Below are positions 46,418 to 54,549 of a DNA stretch of 64,000 nt, in pieces. A model generated the notes under the pieces. That model did no database searches. It saw only the letters and a list, made by a program, of their open reading frames with translations, and was not told the origin of the DNA. The stretch's first letter is position 1; the number at the start of each line of letters is the position of its first letter. Origin of the DNA: Chloroflexota bacterium (GTDB taxonomy: Bacteria > Chloroflexota > Anaerolineae > Aggregatilineales > J027); the NCBI GenBank assembly GCA_024434115.1, contig QMIT01000005.1, forward strand, positions 310,001-374,000. Reading direction: 5' to 3'. The position numbers and the translations under genes were made by a program.

Positions 46418-46609
46418 ATGAGTTTGGAAGTTCTATGCTGCCTTCTCCCATTGATGATGGTCATTGGCTTTGTGATGGGATTTTACCCATACAACAATGC
46501 GTGGGAGGCAAAGCAATTAAAGACGTTAGGTTGTGCAATGTTTATAGTAGGTGGAGCAACAATAATCCTCATTTTCCTTTATGTCTTGACATGGGCCTCA
46601 TCGTCTTAA
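46418..46609 (+). CDS. Small two-helix membrane protein, copy 1
   Basis: The 63-residue protein has two hydrophobic stretches (CCLLPLMMVIGFVMGF; GCAMFIVGGATIILIFLYVL) joined by a YPYNNAWEAKQLKTL turn. It is a paralogue of the next gene (shared FYP, W, LGCAM(F/L)I(V/I)GG). The function is unknown. It is 15 bp after the HIT gene, so likely co-transcribed. Confidence 0.6.
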   Translation: MSLEVLCCLLPLMMVIGFVMGFYPYNNAWEAKQLKTLGCAMFIVGGATIILIFLYVLTWASSS

Positions 46610-46650
46610 TAGTTTGATCGTGCAGCTTACCCAATCGGAAAGGGTATCGG

Positions 46651-46839
46651 ATGGATATCGAGAACTGGTTCTGCCTAGCCCCCGTCTTGGTCGGATTTGG
46701 TTTTTTAGTCGTGCGGTTTTATCCCGATACAGGGGGGTGGTGGGTCAAATATCTGAAATGTTTGGGATGTGCGATGCTGATAATCGGTGGGGTAATGACA
46801 GCAATAATCATCCTTGCTATCGCTACTATAGAACCCTAA
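46651..46839 (+). CDS. Small two-helix membrane protein, copy 2
   Basis: The 62-residue paralogue of the preceding gene reads WFCLAPVLVGFGFLVVRFYP...LKCLGCAMLIIGGVMTAIIIL. The shared LGCAM motif and the same length and order indicate a tandem duplication. Its stop is 2 bp from the end of the convergent VapC gene. The function is unknown. Confidence 0.58.
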   Translation: MDIENWFCLAPVLVGFGFLVVRFYPDTGGWWVKYLKCLGCAMLIIGGVMTAIIILAIATIEP

Positions 46840-46841
46840 AT

Positions 46842-47246
46842 TTACGGCAGCAATTCAAGATAATCACAATGCTTGGGTCGAAAAATACTGAAATCACGGC
46901 GGTCGTAGGTGGCAATCGCCGTGACATTGAGGCGTTCCGAGAGGGCCATGATTGCACAATCCACAAAATCCAATTCAGCCCTCGGGTAAGTAGCCATTAT
47001 TTCGCCTGCTCTTTGAAAATCAATCAAACTCATTGGAATTGGAGCGTTACCTGCCTTCGCAAATTGACTCAGAAATCTAACGACGGCGGGAACTCCACCC
47101 TTTCGGGCAAACAGGAACGAAACTTCGGGCATGGTAATTTCCGGTATCATAGGACTAAAATTGGGATTCCTTGTCAATTCCTGCGATGGCTGGTAATTGC
47201 CATCGGCTGGATTGTATAGGGAATAAAGGAAATTACTATCAATCAG
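46842..47246 (-). CDS. PIN-domain toxin (VapC), non-ATG start
   Basis: With a start near 47246 the 134-residue protein contains all PIN acids: ILIDSNFLYSLYN (first Asp), ITMPEVSFLF (Glu), ELDFVDCAIMALSERL (paired Asp) and IATYDRRDF (fourth Asp). The first in-frame ATG (47177) would delete the N-terminal Asp. Upstream, the frame has AAA ATC CTG ATT GAT, with AGGA at a usable distance and no ATG, GTG or TTG before the antitoxin stop. So it starts at CTG (or ATC), or the ATG is lost by mutation. It lies 13 bp downstream of VapB. Confidence 0.72.
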   Translation of the reverse strand: MIDSNFLYSLYNPADGNYQPSQELTRNPNFSPMIPEITMPEVSFLFARKGGVPAVVRFLSQFAKAGNAPIPMSLIDFQRAGEIMATYPRAELDFVDCAIMALSERLNVTAIATYDRRDFSIFRPKHCDYLELLP

Positions 47247-47259
47247 GATTTTTCGGGTC

Positions 47260-47556
47260 CTAGGGTGGCCTGTTCATTCGGGCAAGTAAATAGTCGGCAA
47301 ATTCATTTCTCAAAATTTCATCCGCACGTTCGGACGTATCATCGGGTTCACCGATGGGTGGCATTCCTCGACCCGCAGCCCCCAACCGTGCAAACGACCC
47401 CGGCGGCAGGGCCTCAATCTCAGGGTCAGAAATCGGCGGTACAGACGGAACGTAGTGCAGCAGCAAATCTTCCACAAAATCATTCAGGTTGCGATGTTCA
47501 GCGCGGGCCAATTCATCCAAGCGCTGTAACAAATCTTCGCGCAGAGCGTCAGTCAT
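47260..47556 (-). CDS. Antitoxin-like protein (VapB-type, RHH)
   Basis: The 98-residue protein has a ribbon-helix-helix-like N-terminus (LREDLLQRLDELARAEHRNLNDFVEDLL) and an acidic, Pro-rich C-terminus (SVPPISDPEIEALPPGSF; EPDDTSERADEIL) suited to wrapping a toxin. It lies just upstream of the PIN gene, as in VapBC operons. The ATG has AAAGGAG at a spacing of about ten bases. It is divergent from the GT4 gene and should autoregulate this promoter. Confidence 0.72.
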   Translation of the reverse strand: MTDALREDLLQRLDELARAEHRNLNDFVEDLLLHYVPSVPPISDPEIEALPPGSFARLGAAGRGMPPIGEPDDTSERADEILRNEFADYLLARMNRPP

Positions 47557-47611
47557 GGGTAAACTCTCCTTTCATTGCTTCCATCAGTATAGCATGTCTG
47601 GGGGGCAGACC

Positions 47612-48835
47612 ATGAAAAAAATCGCCATTTTGCATTACGCCAGTCCGCCGGGGGTCGGTGGGGTGGAAGTCACCATGCTGCATCAAGCACGCGGCCTGAC
47701 CAAACTGGGGTATGTCGTCCGTATCATCAGTGGGGCGGGAGGCGAGATTGACCCCACCATTGAAACCGTCATCAATCCCCTCTTTGGTTCCAAGCATCCG
47801 GATGTGTTGGAAGTCAAAGCGGAATTGGATGTGGGGCGGGTACGTGGGGCATTCACCGAACTGGTGAGCCAAATTGAGGTGCGTTTGGCGGAGGCGCTCG
47901 AAGGCTGCGACGTGCTTATTGCGCATAACATCCTCTCCCTCAACAAAAATCTCCCCCTGACAACCGCACTCCACAAAATTTATCGCCATCATCCTTTTAA
48001 GCTCATCGCATGGTGTCACGACATCGCATGGACAAGTGAGCAATATCGCCCCGAACTGCACGAAGGCCAGCCCTATGACCTGCTGCGTCACCAATGGCAC
48101 AACGTCACCTACGTCACCGTCTCTAAGCCGCAGCGTGTCGAATTATCGAATCTATTGGATATTCCGCCAAATCAAATCGCGGTGGTGCCGCCGGGGGTGG
48201 ATTACCCCACCTTTTTTAAATGGACACCAACTACAAGATTTTTAGAAGACGAGCTGCATTTGTTGGATGCTGACGGGCTATTGCTGCTGCCTGCCCGTCT
48301 CACGCGCCGCAAAAATATTCAGTTGGGCCTGCGCATTCTGAGCGAAATTCGTTCCCAATCCAGCAAAGATTACCGCCTCATTGTGACGGGTCCCCCCGGC
48401 CCGCATAACCCCGCCAACAAAATCTATTTGGAGGATTTATTGGCCCTGCGAAGACTCTTGGGAGTGGAAAATTCGGCCCATTTTCTCTATGAGATGGGCA
48501 ACCCACTTGTGCCCGACGATGATACACTGGCGAATCTCTATCAATTGGTGGACAGCCTGCTATTTCCAAGTTTTCAAGAGGGTTTTGGCATCCCAATTTT
48601 GGAGGCGGGCTTGGTTGGATTGCCTGTTTTCTGTGCCGACATCCCACCGTTTCGTGAAACCGCCGGAGCCGACGCGCTCTATTTTGATCCAGTTAATGGC
48701 GAACCCCGCCGCATCGCCGAGCAGATTTTGCGGGCCATCGAAGCCAGTGCGACGTCTCGCTTACGCAAAAAAGTGCGCCAAAAATATCGCTGGGACACGC
48801 TTATCCGCGAACAAATCGTGCCGCTGATTGAGTAG
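47612..48835 (+). CDS. GT4 glycosyltransferase
   Basis: The 407-residue GT-B enzyme has an N-terminal domain beginning KKIAILHYASPPGVGGVEVTMLHQARGL and a C-terminal nucleotide-sugar domain with LLLLPARLTRRKNIQLGLRIL and LLFPSFQEGFGIPILEAGLVGLP containing the EX7E motif (E-GFGIPIL-E). It should transfer a sugar from UDP- or GDP-sugar to an acceptor, perhaps lipid or surface glycan. ATG 47612 follows GGGGGG six bases upstream. It is divergent from vapBC and stands alone. Confidence 0.85.
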   Translation: MKKIAILHYASPPGVGGVEVTMLHQARGLTKLGYVVRIISGAGGEIDPTIETVINPLFGSKHPDVLEVKAELDVGRVRGAFTELVSQIEVRLAEALEGCDVLIAHNILSLNKNLPLTTALHKIYRHHPFKLIAWCHDIAWTSEQYRPELHEGQPYDLLRHQWHNVTYVTVSKPQRVELSNLLDIPPNQIAVVPPGVDYPTFFKWTPTTRFLEDELHLLDADGLLLLPARLTRRKNIQLGLRILSEIRSQSSKDYRLIVTGPPGPHNPANKIYLEDLLALRRLLGVENSAHFLYEMGNPLVPDDDTLANLYQLVDSLLFPSFQEGFGIPILEAGLVGLPVFCADIPPFRETAGADALYFDPVNGEPRRIAEQILRAIEASATSRLRKKVRQKYRWDTLIREQIVPLIE

Positions 48836-48843
48836 CGGGAGGC

Positions 48844-49221
48844 TCACAGGTGGTTAGAATTGGCTCGCTTGTTGTACCACACGGCCAAGCCAGCGAACAA
48901 AATTCCACCGAGCACACTGCCAATCCCGGCAAAGACTATGCCCATATCATTAAGGCCGGGGGACGCTTCACTTATTTCATCACTGAGGTCACGGCGATTG
49001 CCTTGAGCATCATCGCAATAAAAAGTGTAATAGACACGTATACCCGTGTCACGCCGAGTAATTGCCAATTCCTCGTCTGGGCGGCATAATTTGGCGGCCT
49101 CGGTCTCAGCGTTTTCCGACCACTGTATGGTGCGCCACACATGATACACCGTACCAAAAACGATCATACATAACCCCACCCAAAACAGCAGCAAGGTCAA
49201 CGCCACCAGCAGTTTTTTCAT
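48844..49221 (-). CDS. Small membrane protein, tandem paralogue 3
   Basis: The 125-residue protein runs from ATG 49221: a helix (KKLLVALTLLLFWVGLCMIVFG), then a 50-residue extracytoplasmic domain with AAKLCRPDEELAITRR and FYCDDAQGNRRDLSDEI, then a second helix (MGIVFAGIGSVLGGILFAGLA). It shares the C...C-DDxQGNRR block with the two genes upstream. The two cysteines may form a disulphide. The start overlaps the preceding stop by 4 bp (ATGA). The function is unknown. Confidence 0.68.
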   Translation of the reverse strand: MKKLLVALTLLLFWVGLCMIVFGTVYHVWRTIQWSENAETEAAKLCRPDEELAITRRDTGIRVYYTFYCDDAQGNRRDLSDEISEASPGLNDMGIVFAGIGSVLGGILFAGLAVWYNKRANSNHL

Positions 49222-49598
49222 GGTGACTGACCATCCTCGGCGGTTGCTCGCATGAAGGCGACGAATCCGATGATCGCTGCAACGATCACCATCCCAATCC
49301 CTACAAATACGCCCCATCTTTTAACCAACCGAGGAGCTTTGTCCTCGACGGTCTCCGTAACATTGCGACGGTTGCCCTGTTCGTCTTCACAATCAAAATC
49401 TTCGAGGGTGTCCCCGCCATTATCACTTATGGTGATTTTCAGCGTCTCTCCCGTATGGCACAATTTAGCGGCCTCAGCCCCCCTTTTTTCGGGCCATTGT
49501 GCCACCTGTTGTACATGTTTAATCGCGCCCGACCCCGCCAGATACACGCCGCCGCAGAGCAATACCATAATGAAAAATCCTACCAGCAGCTTTTTCAT
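49218..49598 (-). CDS. Small membrane protein, tandem paralogue 2
   Basis: The 126-residue protein has the same design: helix (KKLLVGFFIMVLLCGGVYLAG), domain with EAAKLCHTGETLKITI and FDCEDEQGNRRNVTETV, helix (WGVFVGIGMVIVAAIIGFVAF). It overlaps both neighbours by 4 bp, so all three are coupled. I recognise no family; a role as a membrane complex or stress protein is possible, but unsupported. Confidence 0.68.
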   Translation of the reverse strand: MKKLLVGFFIMVLLCGGVYLAGSGAIKHVQQVAQWPEKRGAEAAKLCHTGETLKITISDNGGDTLEDFDCEDEQGNRRNVTETVEDKAPRLVKRWGVFVGIGMVIVAAIIGFVAFMRATAEDGQSP

Positions 49599-49981
49599 GA
49601 CAGGCTATCTCGATTTTTGCCACGTCGGGGAACCGCAAAAAAGGCCAGCACCCCGGCCACTACCGTGACACCTGTCCCGGCAAAGGTCGTTTTTAGATCA
49701 CTTAGCGAGGGGGCTTCGTCGCTCATTTCATCAATGAGGTTGTTGGTGTTGCCCTGCGCGTCATCACAGAAATAGTTAAAGTAGGTGCGTGGCCCTCGAT
49801 AGGTTTTCGTGACGCGGAAGGTCTCATCCGGCTTGCACTTCGACGCCGCAATTTCCTCATAGTTGTCGGTGTAATGGTCATTCAATTTTTGATAATCCCG
49901 CATCCCGATCAAGATTAAGCCAAGCCCAACCGAGATCAGCGACATTGCCACCAGCAGCAGTCCTTTTTTGGTATCCATCAT
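49595..49981 (-). CDS. Small membrane protein, tandem paralogue 1
   Basis: The 128-residue protein has helix (GLLLVAMSLISVGLGLILIGM), domain with ASKCKPDETFRVTKT and FNYFCDDAQGNTNNLIDEM, and helix (TTFAGTGVTVVAGVLAFFA) plus a basic tail RRGKNRDS. Start is ATG 49981 (or 49978) after a GGGATA stretch. The frame upstream of it is not coding. It is the first of three paralogues on this strand and the promoter should lie at 49990-50070. Confidence 0.68.
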   Translation of the reverse strand: MMDTKKGLLLVAMSLISVGLGLILIGMRDYQKLNDHYTDNYEEIAASKCKPDETFRVTKTYRGPRTYFNYFCDDAQGNTNNLIDEMSDEAPSLSDLKTTFAGTGVTVVAGVLAFFAVPRRGKNRDSLS

Positions 49982-50119
49982 TATCCCTATCCCCCATAAA
50001 CATACCGATATGCTGATTGTATGGATTATGCAATGCGGGGCAAGCGCAGGTGGCTGAAAGTCGAATTTCATCATTCGATTTGGGAATTTTCAGAAAAGGG
50101 TTGACGGAGATGCGTCCAC

Positions 50120-50251
50120 ATGAGACAGAATGTAAATCGGATGGATAGCGACCAAGTAGACTTTGCTGAAATTGATAATATCAACCCAGACATTTATGAT
50201 GGCACATTTCAATATGATCCGGCTGTCGGGTTTAGATGGAGAGATGCCTGA
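50120..50251 (+). CDS. Small ORF upstream of the WD40 protein
   Basis: The 43-residue frame (MRQNVNRMDSDQVDFAEIDNI... ending GFRWRDA) has protein-like composition, a GGAGA at a workable distance, and a stop three bases before the next ATG. It might be a coupled leader peptide or the tail of a lost gene. No family is recognised. Confidence 0.35.
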   Translation: MRQNVNRMDSDQVDFAEIDNINPDIYDGTFQYDPAVGFRWRDA

Positions 50252-50253
50252 CG

Positions 50254-51276
50254 ATGTGGCGAAAACACTTTTATTTTATTGCAGTTTTGATGATATTCTT
50301 AATCTCGCCTAACGAGAATTTGCGTGCCCAAAATCAACCTTCAATCATGGCCTTTGCGCTCAGTCCCGACGAAAAATATCTAGCAATCAGTTATGATGAT
50401 TGGCCTCGCCAAGTTGAGATTATCGAGACCGAAACAAGCAAAACGCTTTTGACCTACCTATTGAGGACTCGGACTGCTCCAGAACCTATTTGGTCTCCAA
50501 ACAGCCATTATGTTGCCTTAGTAGATTGGCATTTCATTGAGATTATAGAAGTTATCACGGGTGAGGAGAAAAAAGGCTTTCAAAATTTAACCGATAGTTA
50601 TTTGTCTGCCGTTAGTTGGAGTCCTGATAGCAAAAGCATTGCAATTGCAACCTCTTCAAGTATTGGCAGTGGCGAAGAAACGTATATCAAGATTTGGGAC
50701 GTCGAAAAAGTAGAATTGGTCAAAAGTATCCTTGAGGGTTTAGTCGGGCCTTCAGGCATGGTATGGAGTCCTGATGGGACTAATCTGGCGATTTCAGGCT
50801 TTGAAAGATCAACCTCTGTGTTGAATGTAAAAACGGGGGATGACGATTTGTATTTAGATAATGGGTACGCCTCTTCAGTGGACTGGAAACCTGATAATTC
50901 CGAATTGGCAACAGGTGAATTAGAGGGGCAAGTCTGTATTTGGGATGTTGAAACTGGCGAACCCATTCAAGCAATAGATACAGGCTTTGGCTACTATGTC
51001 GAAGCCAAATGGAGTCCAGATGGAACAAAAATTGTAGCGATTGTGTTTGATGATATTGCCATCTGGTATATTGATGATGGGCGGGTGCTATATTTAGAGG
51101 GTATTTCTGATTACTATATATCTCCGTCGTGGACCGCGGACAGTTCGCAACTCGTATATGTGGATGACGGCGAAATAAAATTCTTCCAAGTACCCCCTCC
51201 CAATGAAGTTCCGGTTGTTGAACCTATCAGTGCATCCGATTATTGTTTAGAAGAATTGTATCCAGATATTCAGTAG
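50254..51276 (+). CDS. Secreted WD40-like beta-propeller protein
   Basis: The 340-residue protein begins with a signal peptide (KHFYFIAVLMIFLISPNENLRAQ), followed by about six to seven WD40-type repeats. Typical units are VSWSPDSKSIAIATS, MVWSPDGTNLAISG, VDWKPDNSELATGELEGQVCIWDVETG and AKWSPDGTKIVAIV. It is a predicted extracellular scaffold or ligand-binding propeller with no enzymatic motif. ATG 50254 is chosen over 50236 because the latter lies inside the preceding small ORF. The gene is complete and the stretch after it is debris. Confidence 0.78.
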   Translation: MWRKHFYFIAVLMIFLISPNENLRAQNQPSIMAFALSPDEKYLAISYDDWPRQVEIIETETSKTLLTYLLRTRTAPEPIWSPNSHYVALVDWHFIEIIEVITGEEKKGFQNLTDSYLSAVSWSPDSKSIAIATSSSIGSGEETYIKIWDVEKVELVKSILEGLVGPSGMVWSPDGTNLAISGFERSTSVLNVKTGDDDLYLDNGYASSVDWKPDNSELATGELEGQVCIWDVETGEPIQAIDTGFGYYVEAKWSPDGTKIVAIVFDDIAIWYIDDGRVLYLEGISDYYISPSWTADSSQLVYVDDGEIKFFQVPPPNEVPVVEPISASDYCLEELYPDIQ

Positions 51277-51323
51277 ATGGTAAATGGGCATGGCTTTATC
51301 CATGCCCTAGACAGCAATTTTAA

Positions 51324-51394
51324 CTACATCCGTACACTCCCCGCCATGCGTGCCGGCAAGCCAATCACCGCCACGCCAATCGCCAGCAGCGCTA
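51324..51394 (-). pseudogene. Remnant of an ABC permease C-terminus
   Basis: Read leftwards, this gives the ending ALLAIGVAVIGLPARMAGSVRM and a stop. It matches the last residues of the intact permease at 52658 (LVAIGAAVIGLSARTAGRVRM), with about 85% nucleotide identity over 70 bp. No more of the gene remains, so it is a duplicated tail. Confidence 0.65.
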
Positions 51395-51512
51395 CTATGG
51401 GCCTCCGAAAGTAGTACAGTCCAAAACTTTATTTCGGGTGAACAAAATCGGATCTGGTCTGACCCGTATCGCTGGCTACTCAAAATGTCTGTAGACCCCA
51501 AGGAAAAGGAAG

Positions 51513-51590
51513 CAGTCCAAGAAGAAACTTGAACGATACAGTAACGAGTTCAAGGAAGAAGTCATGCGCCAAGCCAACATAGGTCAGTAG
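51513..51590 (+). pseudogene. IS3-type transposase OrfA start fragment
   Basis: The frame reads QSKKKLERYSNEFKEEVMRQANIGQ and then stops. This is the start typical of IS3/IS911-family OrfA proteins (KKxRYSxEFKxExVR). The rest of the element is absent, leaving an inactive relic between two permease tails. Nothing else is seen between 51395 and 51618. Confidence 0.55.
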
Positions 51591-51618
51591 TCCCTGCAAC
51601 TCCGACATTGACTGCTAT

Positions 51619-52455
51619 TCAGAAATCTGGCCGAATGGTTCCCGGTTCATTGATATATCTTTCATGGAACTCCCACAGTTCACCCCTGTGCAGATCGGGG
51701 GTCGAGAGTAGTTCCGCAATCTGCCCAATCGCCTGTTGTTGCTCGTGTTCCAACTTTTCGTAGGAAGTTCTGACAATATCCGGCTTTTTCTTGTTGAAGC
51801 TCTTGAGCCGCCATTCGTAACCCAGAAGTTCATTTTTGAAAATACAATTCAAGTCCGAAATCACAGCATATTTGAGTCCTTGTTTTCCCTTTAATCCACT
51901 ATAGCTTGGTATGTAGGCATTCTCGTTCTGTTCAAAGTGCTGCCATGCCTGCCCTGCGAGTAAGAAACTTTCCTTGTCTACGGATTTTATTCTTCGCTCA
52001 GGATCGACAAACTCCCAGTCTTGTACTTCTTCATTGTAAATTTCTGTGATCCAATGGGGAATGAGCGCTCCTTTTACCAGATACTTTGAAAAGCCAGTTC
52101 GCGTTCTTATGGGGATATTCAAATTTCGACCAAAGGAAGTAAAAAGAACAGCGTGGTGATCACAACTTAGGACGGCCCTGTCCGGAGGCGTTGTGTTTAG
52201 TGGCAGCCTTCTTTCCTTCAGAAAGGGGGCTAACTTATCGTACTTTAGCATTTGCTCCACTGTTGTATTCAGTGCATGGAAGACCCCGCTTTTTGAGCGA
52301 TCATATTTTACCTTAGCGGATTTTGTGTCGATGGGGTGTATGAGTATTGACTTAACGCAGTCAAAGAGAAAATCGATATCCCATTTGAGGTTTTGTAGTA
52401 TCCACCGTTCCGTCTTGATTTCCGTAAATCTGGTCACTTGGCGATAATAATTCAT
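51619..52455 (-). CDS. Transglutaminase-like domain protein
   Basis: The 278-residue protein has a transglutaminase-like triad: LSCDHHAVLFTSFGRNLNIPIRTRTGF with the nucleophile Cys (about residue 100), PHWITEIYNEEVQDWEFVDPERR with His (about 137) and Asp (about 151). It lacks a signal peptide. It might be a protease, amidase or peptide-binding enzyme. ATG 52455 follows GCGGAGGAAAA. Flanking IS and permease debris suggest that the gene arrived by transfer or sits in a rearranged segment. Confidence 0.75.
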   Translation of the reverse strand: MNYYRQVTRFTEIKTERWILQNLKWDIDFLFDCVKSILIHPIDTKSAKVKYDRSKSGVFHALNTTVEQMLKYDKLAPFLKERRLPLNTTPPDRAVLSCDHHAVLFTSFGRNLNIPIRTRTGFSKYLVKGALIPHWITEIYNEEVQDWEFVDPERRIKSVDKESFLLAGQAWQHFEQNENAYIPSYSGLKGKQGLKYAVISDLNCIFKNELLGYEWRLKSFNKKKPDIVRTSYEKLEHEQQQAIGQIAELLSTPDLHRGELWEFHERYINEPGTIRPDF

Positions 52456-52657
52456 TTTTCCTCCGCATTGGTTCAAGAGCACGTAGGTTCGACAGCATCC
52501 AGTATAGGTCGTTTAGAGAATCCCAAAAGATGGATCTGAGAGGAGGTTTTAGCCACATTCAACTGCTCATATGGAATTCGGTTGCTGGATAGGCGAAAAG
52601 CTGGAGGAGTCACAGACTCCCCCTCTTCAAAAACCCATCTTTCACCCGAATTTGGTA

Positions 52658-53818
52658 TTACATCCGTACTCTCCCCGCCGTGCGTGCCGACAAGCCAATC
52701 ACCGCCGCGCCAATTGCCACCAGCGCCGCGATTTGTACCCACACCCCGCCGAGCGATTCCCCGGTCATCATAATCGCCCGCAACGCCGTGTTCGCGTGGG
52801 TAAGGGGCATGATATAGGCAATCGGCTGCAACCAACCCGGCATTTCTTCAATCGGCCACAGTACCCCGCCCAAAAACACCTGCGTCACGACCACCAGCGG
52901 AATAAATTGCAGCACCTGAAATTCATTCCGCGCAAAGGTGCTGAGGAAAATCCCCAAGTTGACCGAGACCACCACCAACAGCGACTCAATTACAAATACG
53001 TTCAGCAGATTGCCGTGATAGTGGATATTCAGCACAAACACCGTGTAGAGTAGGGTAATCACCCCTTGCACTAGGCCAAATATCAGAAAGCCGAGCATAT
53101 AACCGATGATGATTTCCAGCGGTTGGATGGGGGTGGCCTGCAATCGTTCCAACGTCCCCGCCAGCCGTTCACGCAAAAATGAGATACTGGTCAGGATGAA
53201 CACGAACAAGAACACAAACACCCCAATCAGTGCCGACGCCGTGTAATCCAGCGTATCAAATTCCGGCCCGCCATTGAGATAGGTCGCCTGAAGATTCGTT
53301 TCAATCGCCGCCGCAGGATTGCCACCGCCGCTATCTGTCCCCGCCTGCAAAGTTGCCAAGCCTGCCAACGCCTGATCACCAACCCGTTCAAAGGCATTGC
53401 GTAACCGTTCCGCCACTGTCGGGTTTGACCCCTCAAACTGCACATTGAGATTTAATTGGCGCGACTGGGCCACCTCTGCCGAAAAATTTGGGGGTAGGGT
53501 GATGACGGCATCCAGTTCGCCAGCTTTGATTTTGCGATTGGCCTCATCTGCGGTCATCAAGGTTGTGTGGAACAGGTCAAAATTCTGCAAATTCTCCGTC
53601 AGCCGATCCCCCAGATTGACCGATTGGCTGCCCAACGCCAGACCTTCATCTTGATTGACCACCGCAATCGTCAGGCCGCTGGGTTCAACGCGAATCAACA
53701 CCCCGGCGACGGTCAGCAAAATCACCGGGACGACGATAATCAGGGCCAGCGTGCGTTTGTCTGCCACCAACTGCTGCGCCACGCGACGGGCTAAGATGAT
53801 AATGCGGCTCAGGTTCAT
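52658..53818 (-). CDS. ABC-2 type transporter permease
   Basis: The 386-residue permease has an N-terminal helix (TLALIIVVPVILLTVAGVLI), a large extracytoplasmic domain of about 160 residues and five C-terminal helices with SISFLRERLAGTLERLQATPI and VFLGGVLWPIEEMPGWLQPIAYIMPLTHA. This is the ABC-2 (YhhJ/DrrB-like) design used for drug or lipid export. ATG 53818 follows AAAGGAG. Its start overlaps the ATPase stop (ATGA). A relic of its 3' end lies 1.3 kb downstream. Confidence 0.88.
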   Translation of the reverse strand: MNLSRIIILARRVAQQLVADKRTLALIIVVPVILLTVAGVLIRVEPSGLTIAVVNQDEGLALGSQSVNLGDRLTENLQNFDLFHTTLMTADEANRKIKAGELDAVITLPPNFSAEVAQSRQLNLNVQFEGSNPTVAERLRNAFERVGDQALAGLATLQAGTDSGGGNPAAAIETNLQATYLNGGPEFDTLDYTASALIGVFVFLFVFILTSISFLRERLAGTLERLQATPIQPLEIIIGYMLGFLIFGLVQGVITLLYTVFVLNIHYHGNLLNVFVIESLLVVVSVNLGIFLSTFARNEFQVLQFIPLVVVTQVFLGGVLWPIEEMPGWLQPIAYIMPLTHANTALRAIMMTGESLGGVWVQIAALVAIGAAVIGLSARTAGRVRM

Positions 53819-54549
53819 TGGGTCATCTCCTTTTGTTGGGCAAACCACAGGAAGGCATCTTCCAGATTTGATTTTCCGGCCTGCTGACGGAGCGCATCGG
53901 CTGACCCTTCGGCCAATAACTGCCCCCCGCGAATAAAGCCGAGTCGGTCACAGCGTTCGGCCTCATCCATGACATGGCTAGACACGATAATCGTGATGCC
54001 CTGATCGGTGAGTCGGCGGAAATGTGCCCAAAATTGCGCCCGTAACTGCGGGTCAACCCCGACAGTTGGCTCATCCAAAAGGATAATTTCGGGTTGATGC
54101 GCCATCACCGACGCCAGCGACACTCGCTGCCGCATCCCGCCCGATAGGGTACGAATGGGGCTGTCGGCACGATGGGCCAGTTCCACCAAATCCAGCGCGG
54201 CCTGAATCTTGGCATCCTCCTTACAGCCCATCAATCCGGCAAAAAACGCCACATTCTGCCGTACTGTCAAATCGTCATACAGCGCCGAGGCTTGGGTCAT
54301 ATAGCCCAGCCGCGACAAAATGGGTTTGTTCGGCATCGCCTCCCCCAATACCACGACCCGTCCCTGATCAGGTTTGATCAAACCGACAATACTGCGAATG
54401 AGGGTGCTCTTGCCCGCGCCATTTGGCCCCAACACGCCAAAAATCTCACCCCGCCGGATGCTCAAGGTGAGGCCATGCAGCGCCACTACACTCCCAAATT
54501 TTTTGTAGACCCCTTCGATTTTGACGGGTTCATTTTCCGGATTGGTCAT
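53815..54549 (-). CDS. ABC transporter ATP-binding protein
   Basis: The 244-residue ATPase is complete: Walker A GPNGAGKSTL (about 39-48), Q-loop YMTQASALYDDL, signature LSGGMRQRVSLASVM (about 137), Walker B IILLDEPTVGVDP (about 156) and H-loop VSSHVMDEAERC. It belongs to the CcmA/DrrA-like group of export ATPases and works with the following permease. ATG 54549 follows AAGGAG and starts within the last 20 bp of the TetR gene. Confidence 0.92.
   Translation of the reverse strand: MTNPENEPVKIEGVYKKFGSVVALHGLTLSIRRGEIFGVLGPNGAGKSTLIRSIVGLIKPDQGRVVVLGEAMPNKPILSRLGYMTQASALYDDLTVRQNVAFFAGLMGCKEDAKIQAALDLVELAHRADSPIRTLSGGMRQRVSLASVMAHQPEIILLDEPTVGVDPQLRAQFWAHFRRLTDQGITIIVSSHVMDEAERCDRLGFIRGGQLLAEGSADALRQQAGKSNLEDAFLWFAQQKEMTQ

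Noticed and set aside
52473..52835. 120-codon ORF across the permease end
   Set aside because: A frame shadow of the permease 3' end extended into intergenic DNA.
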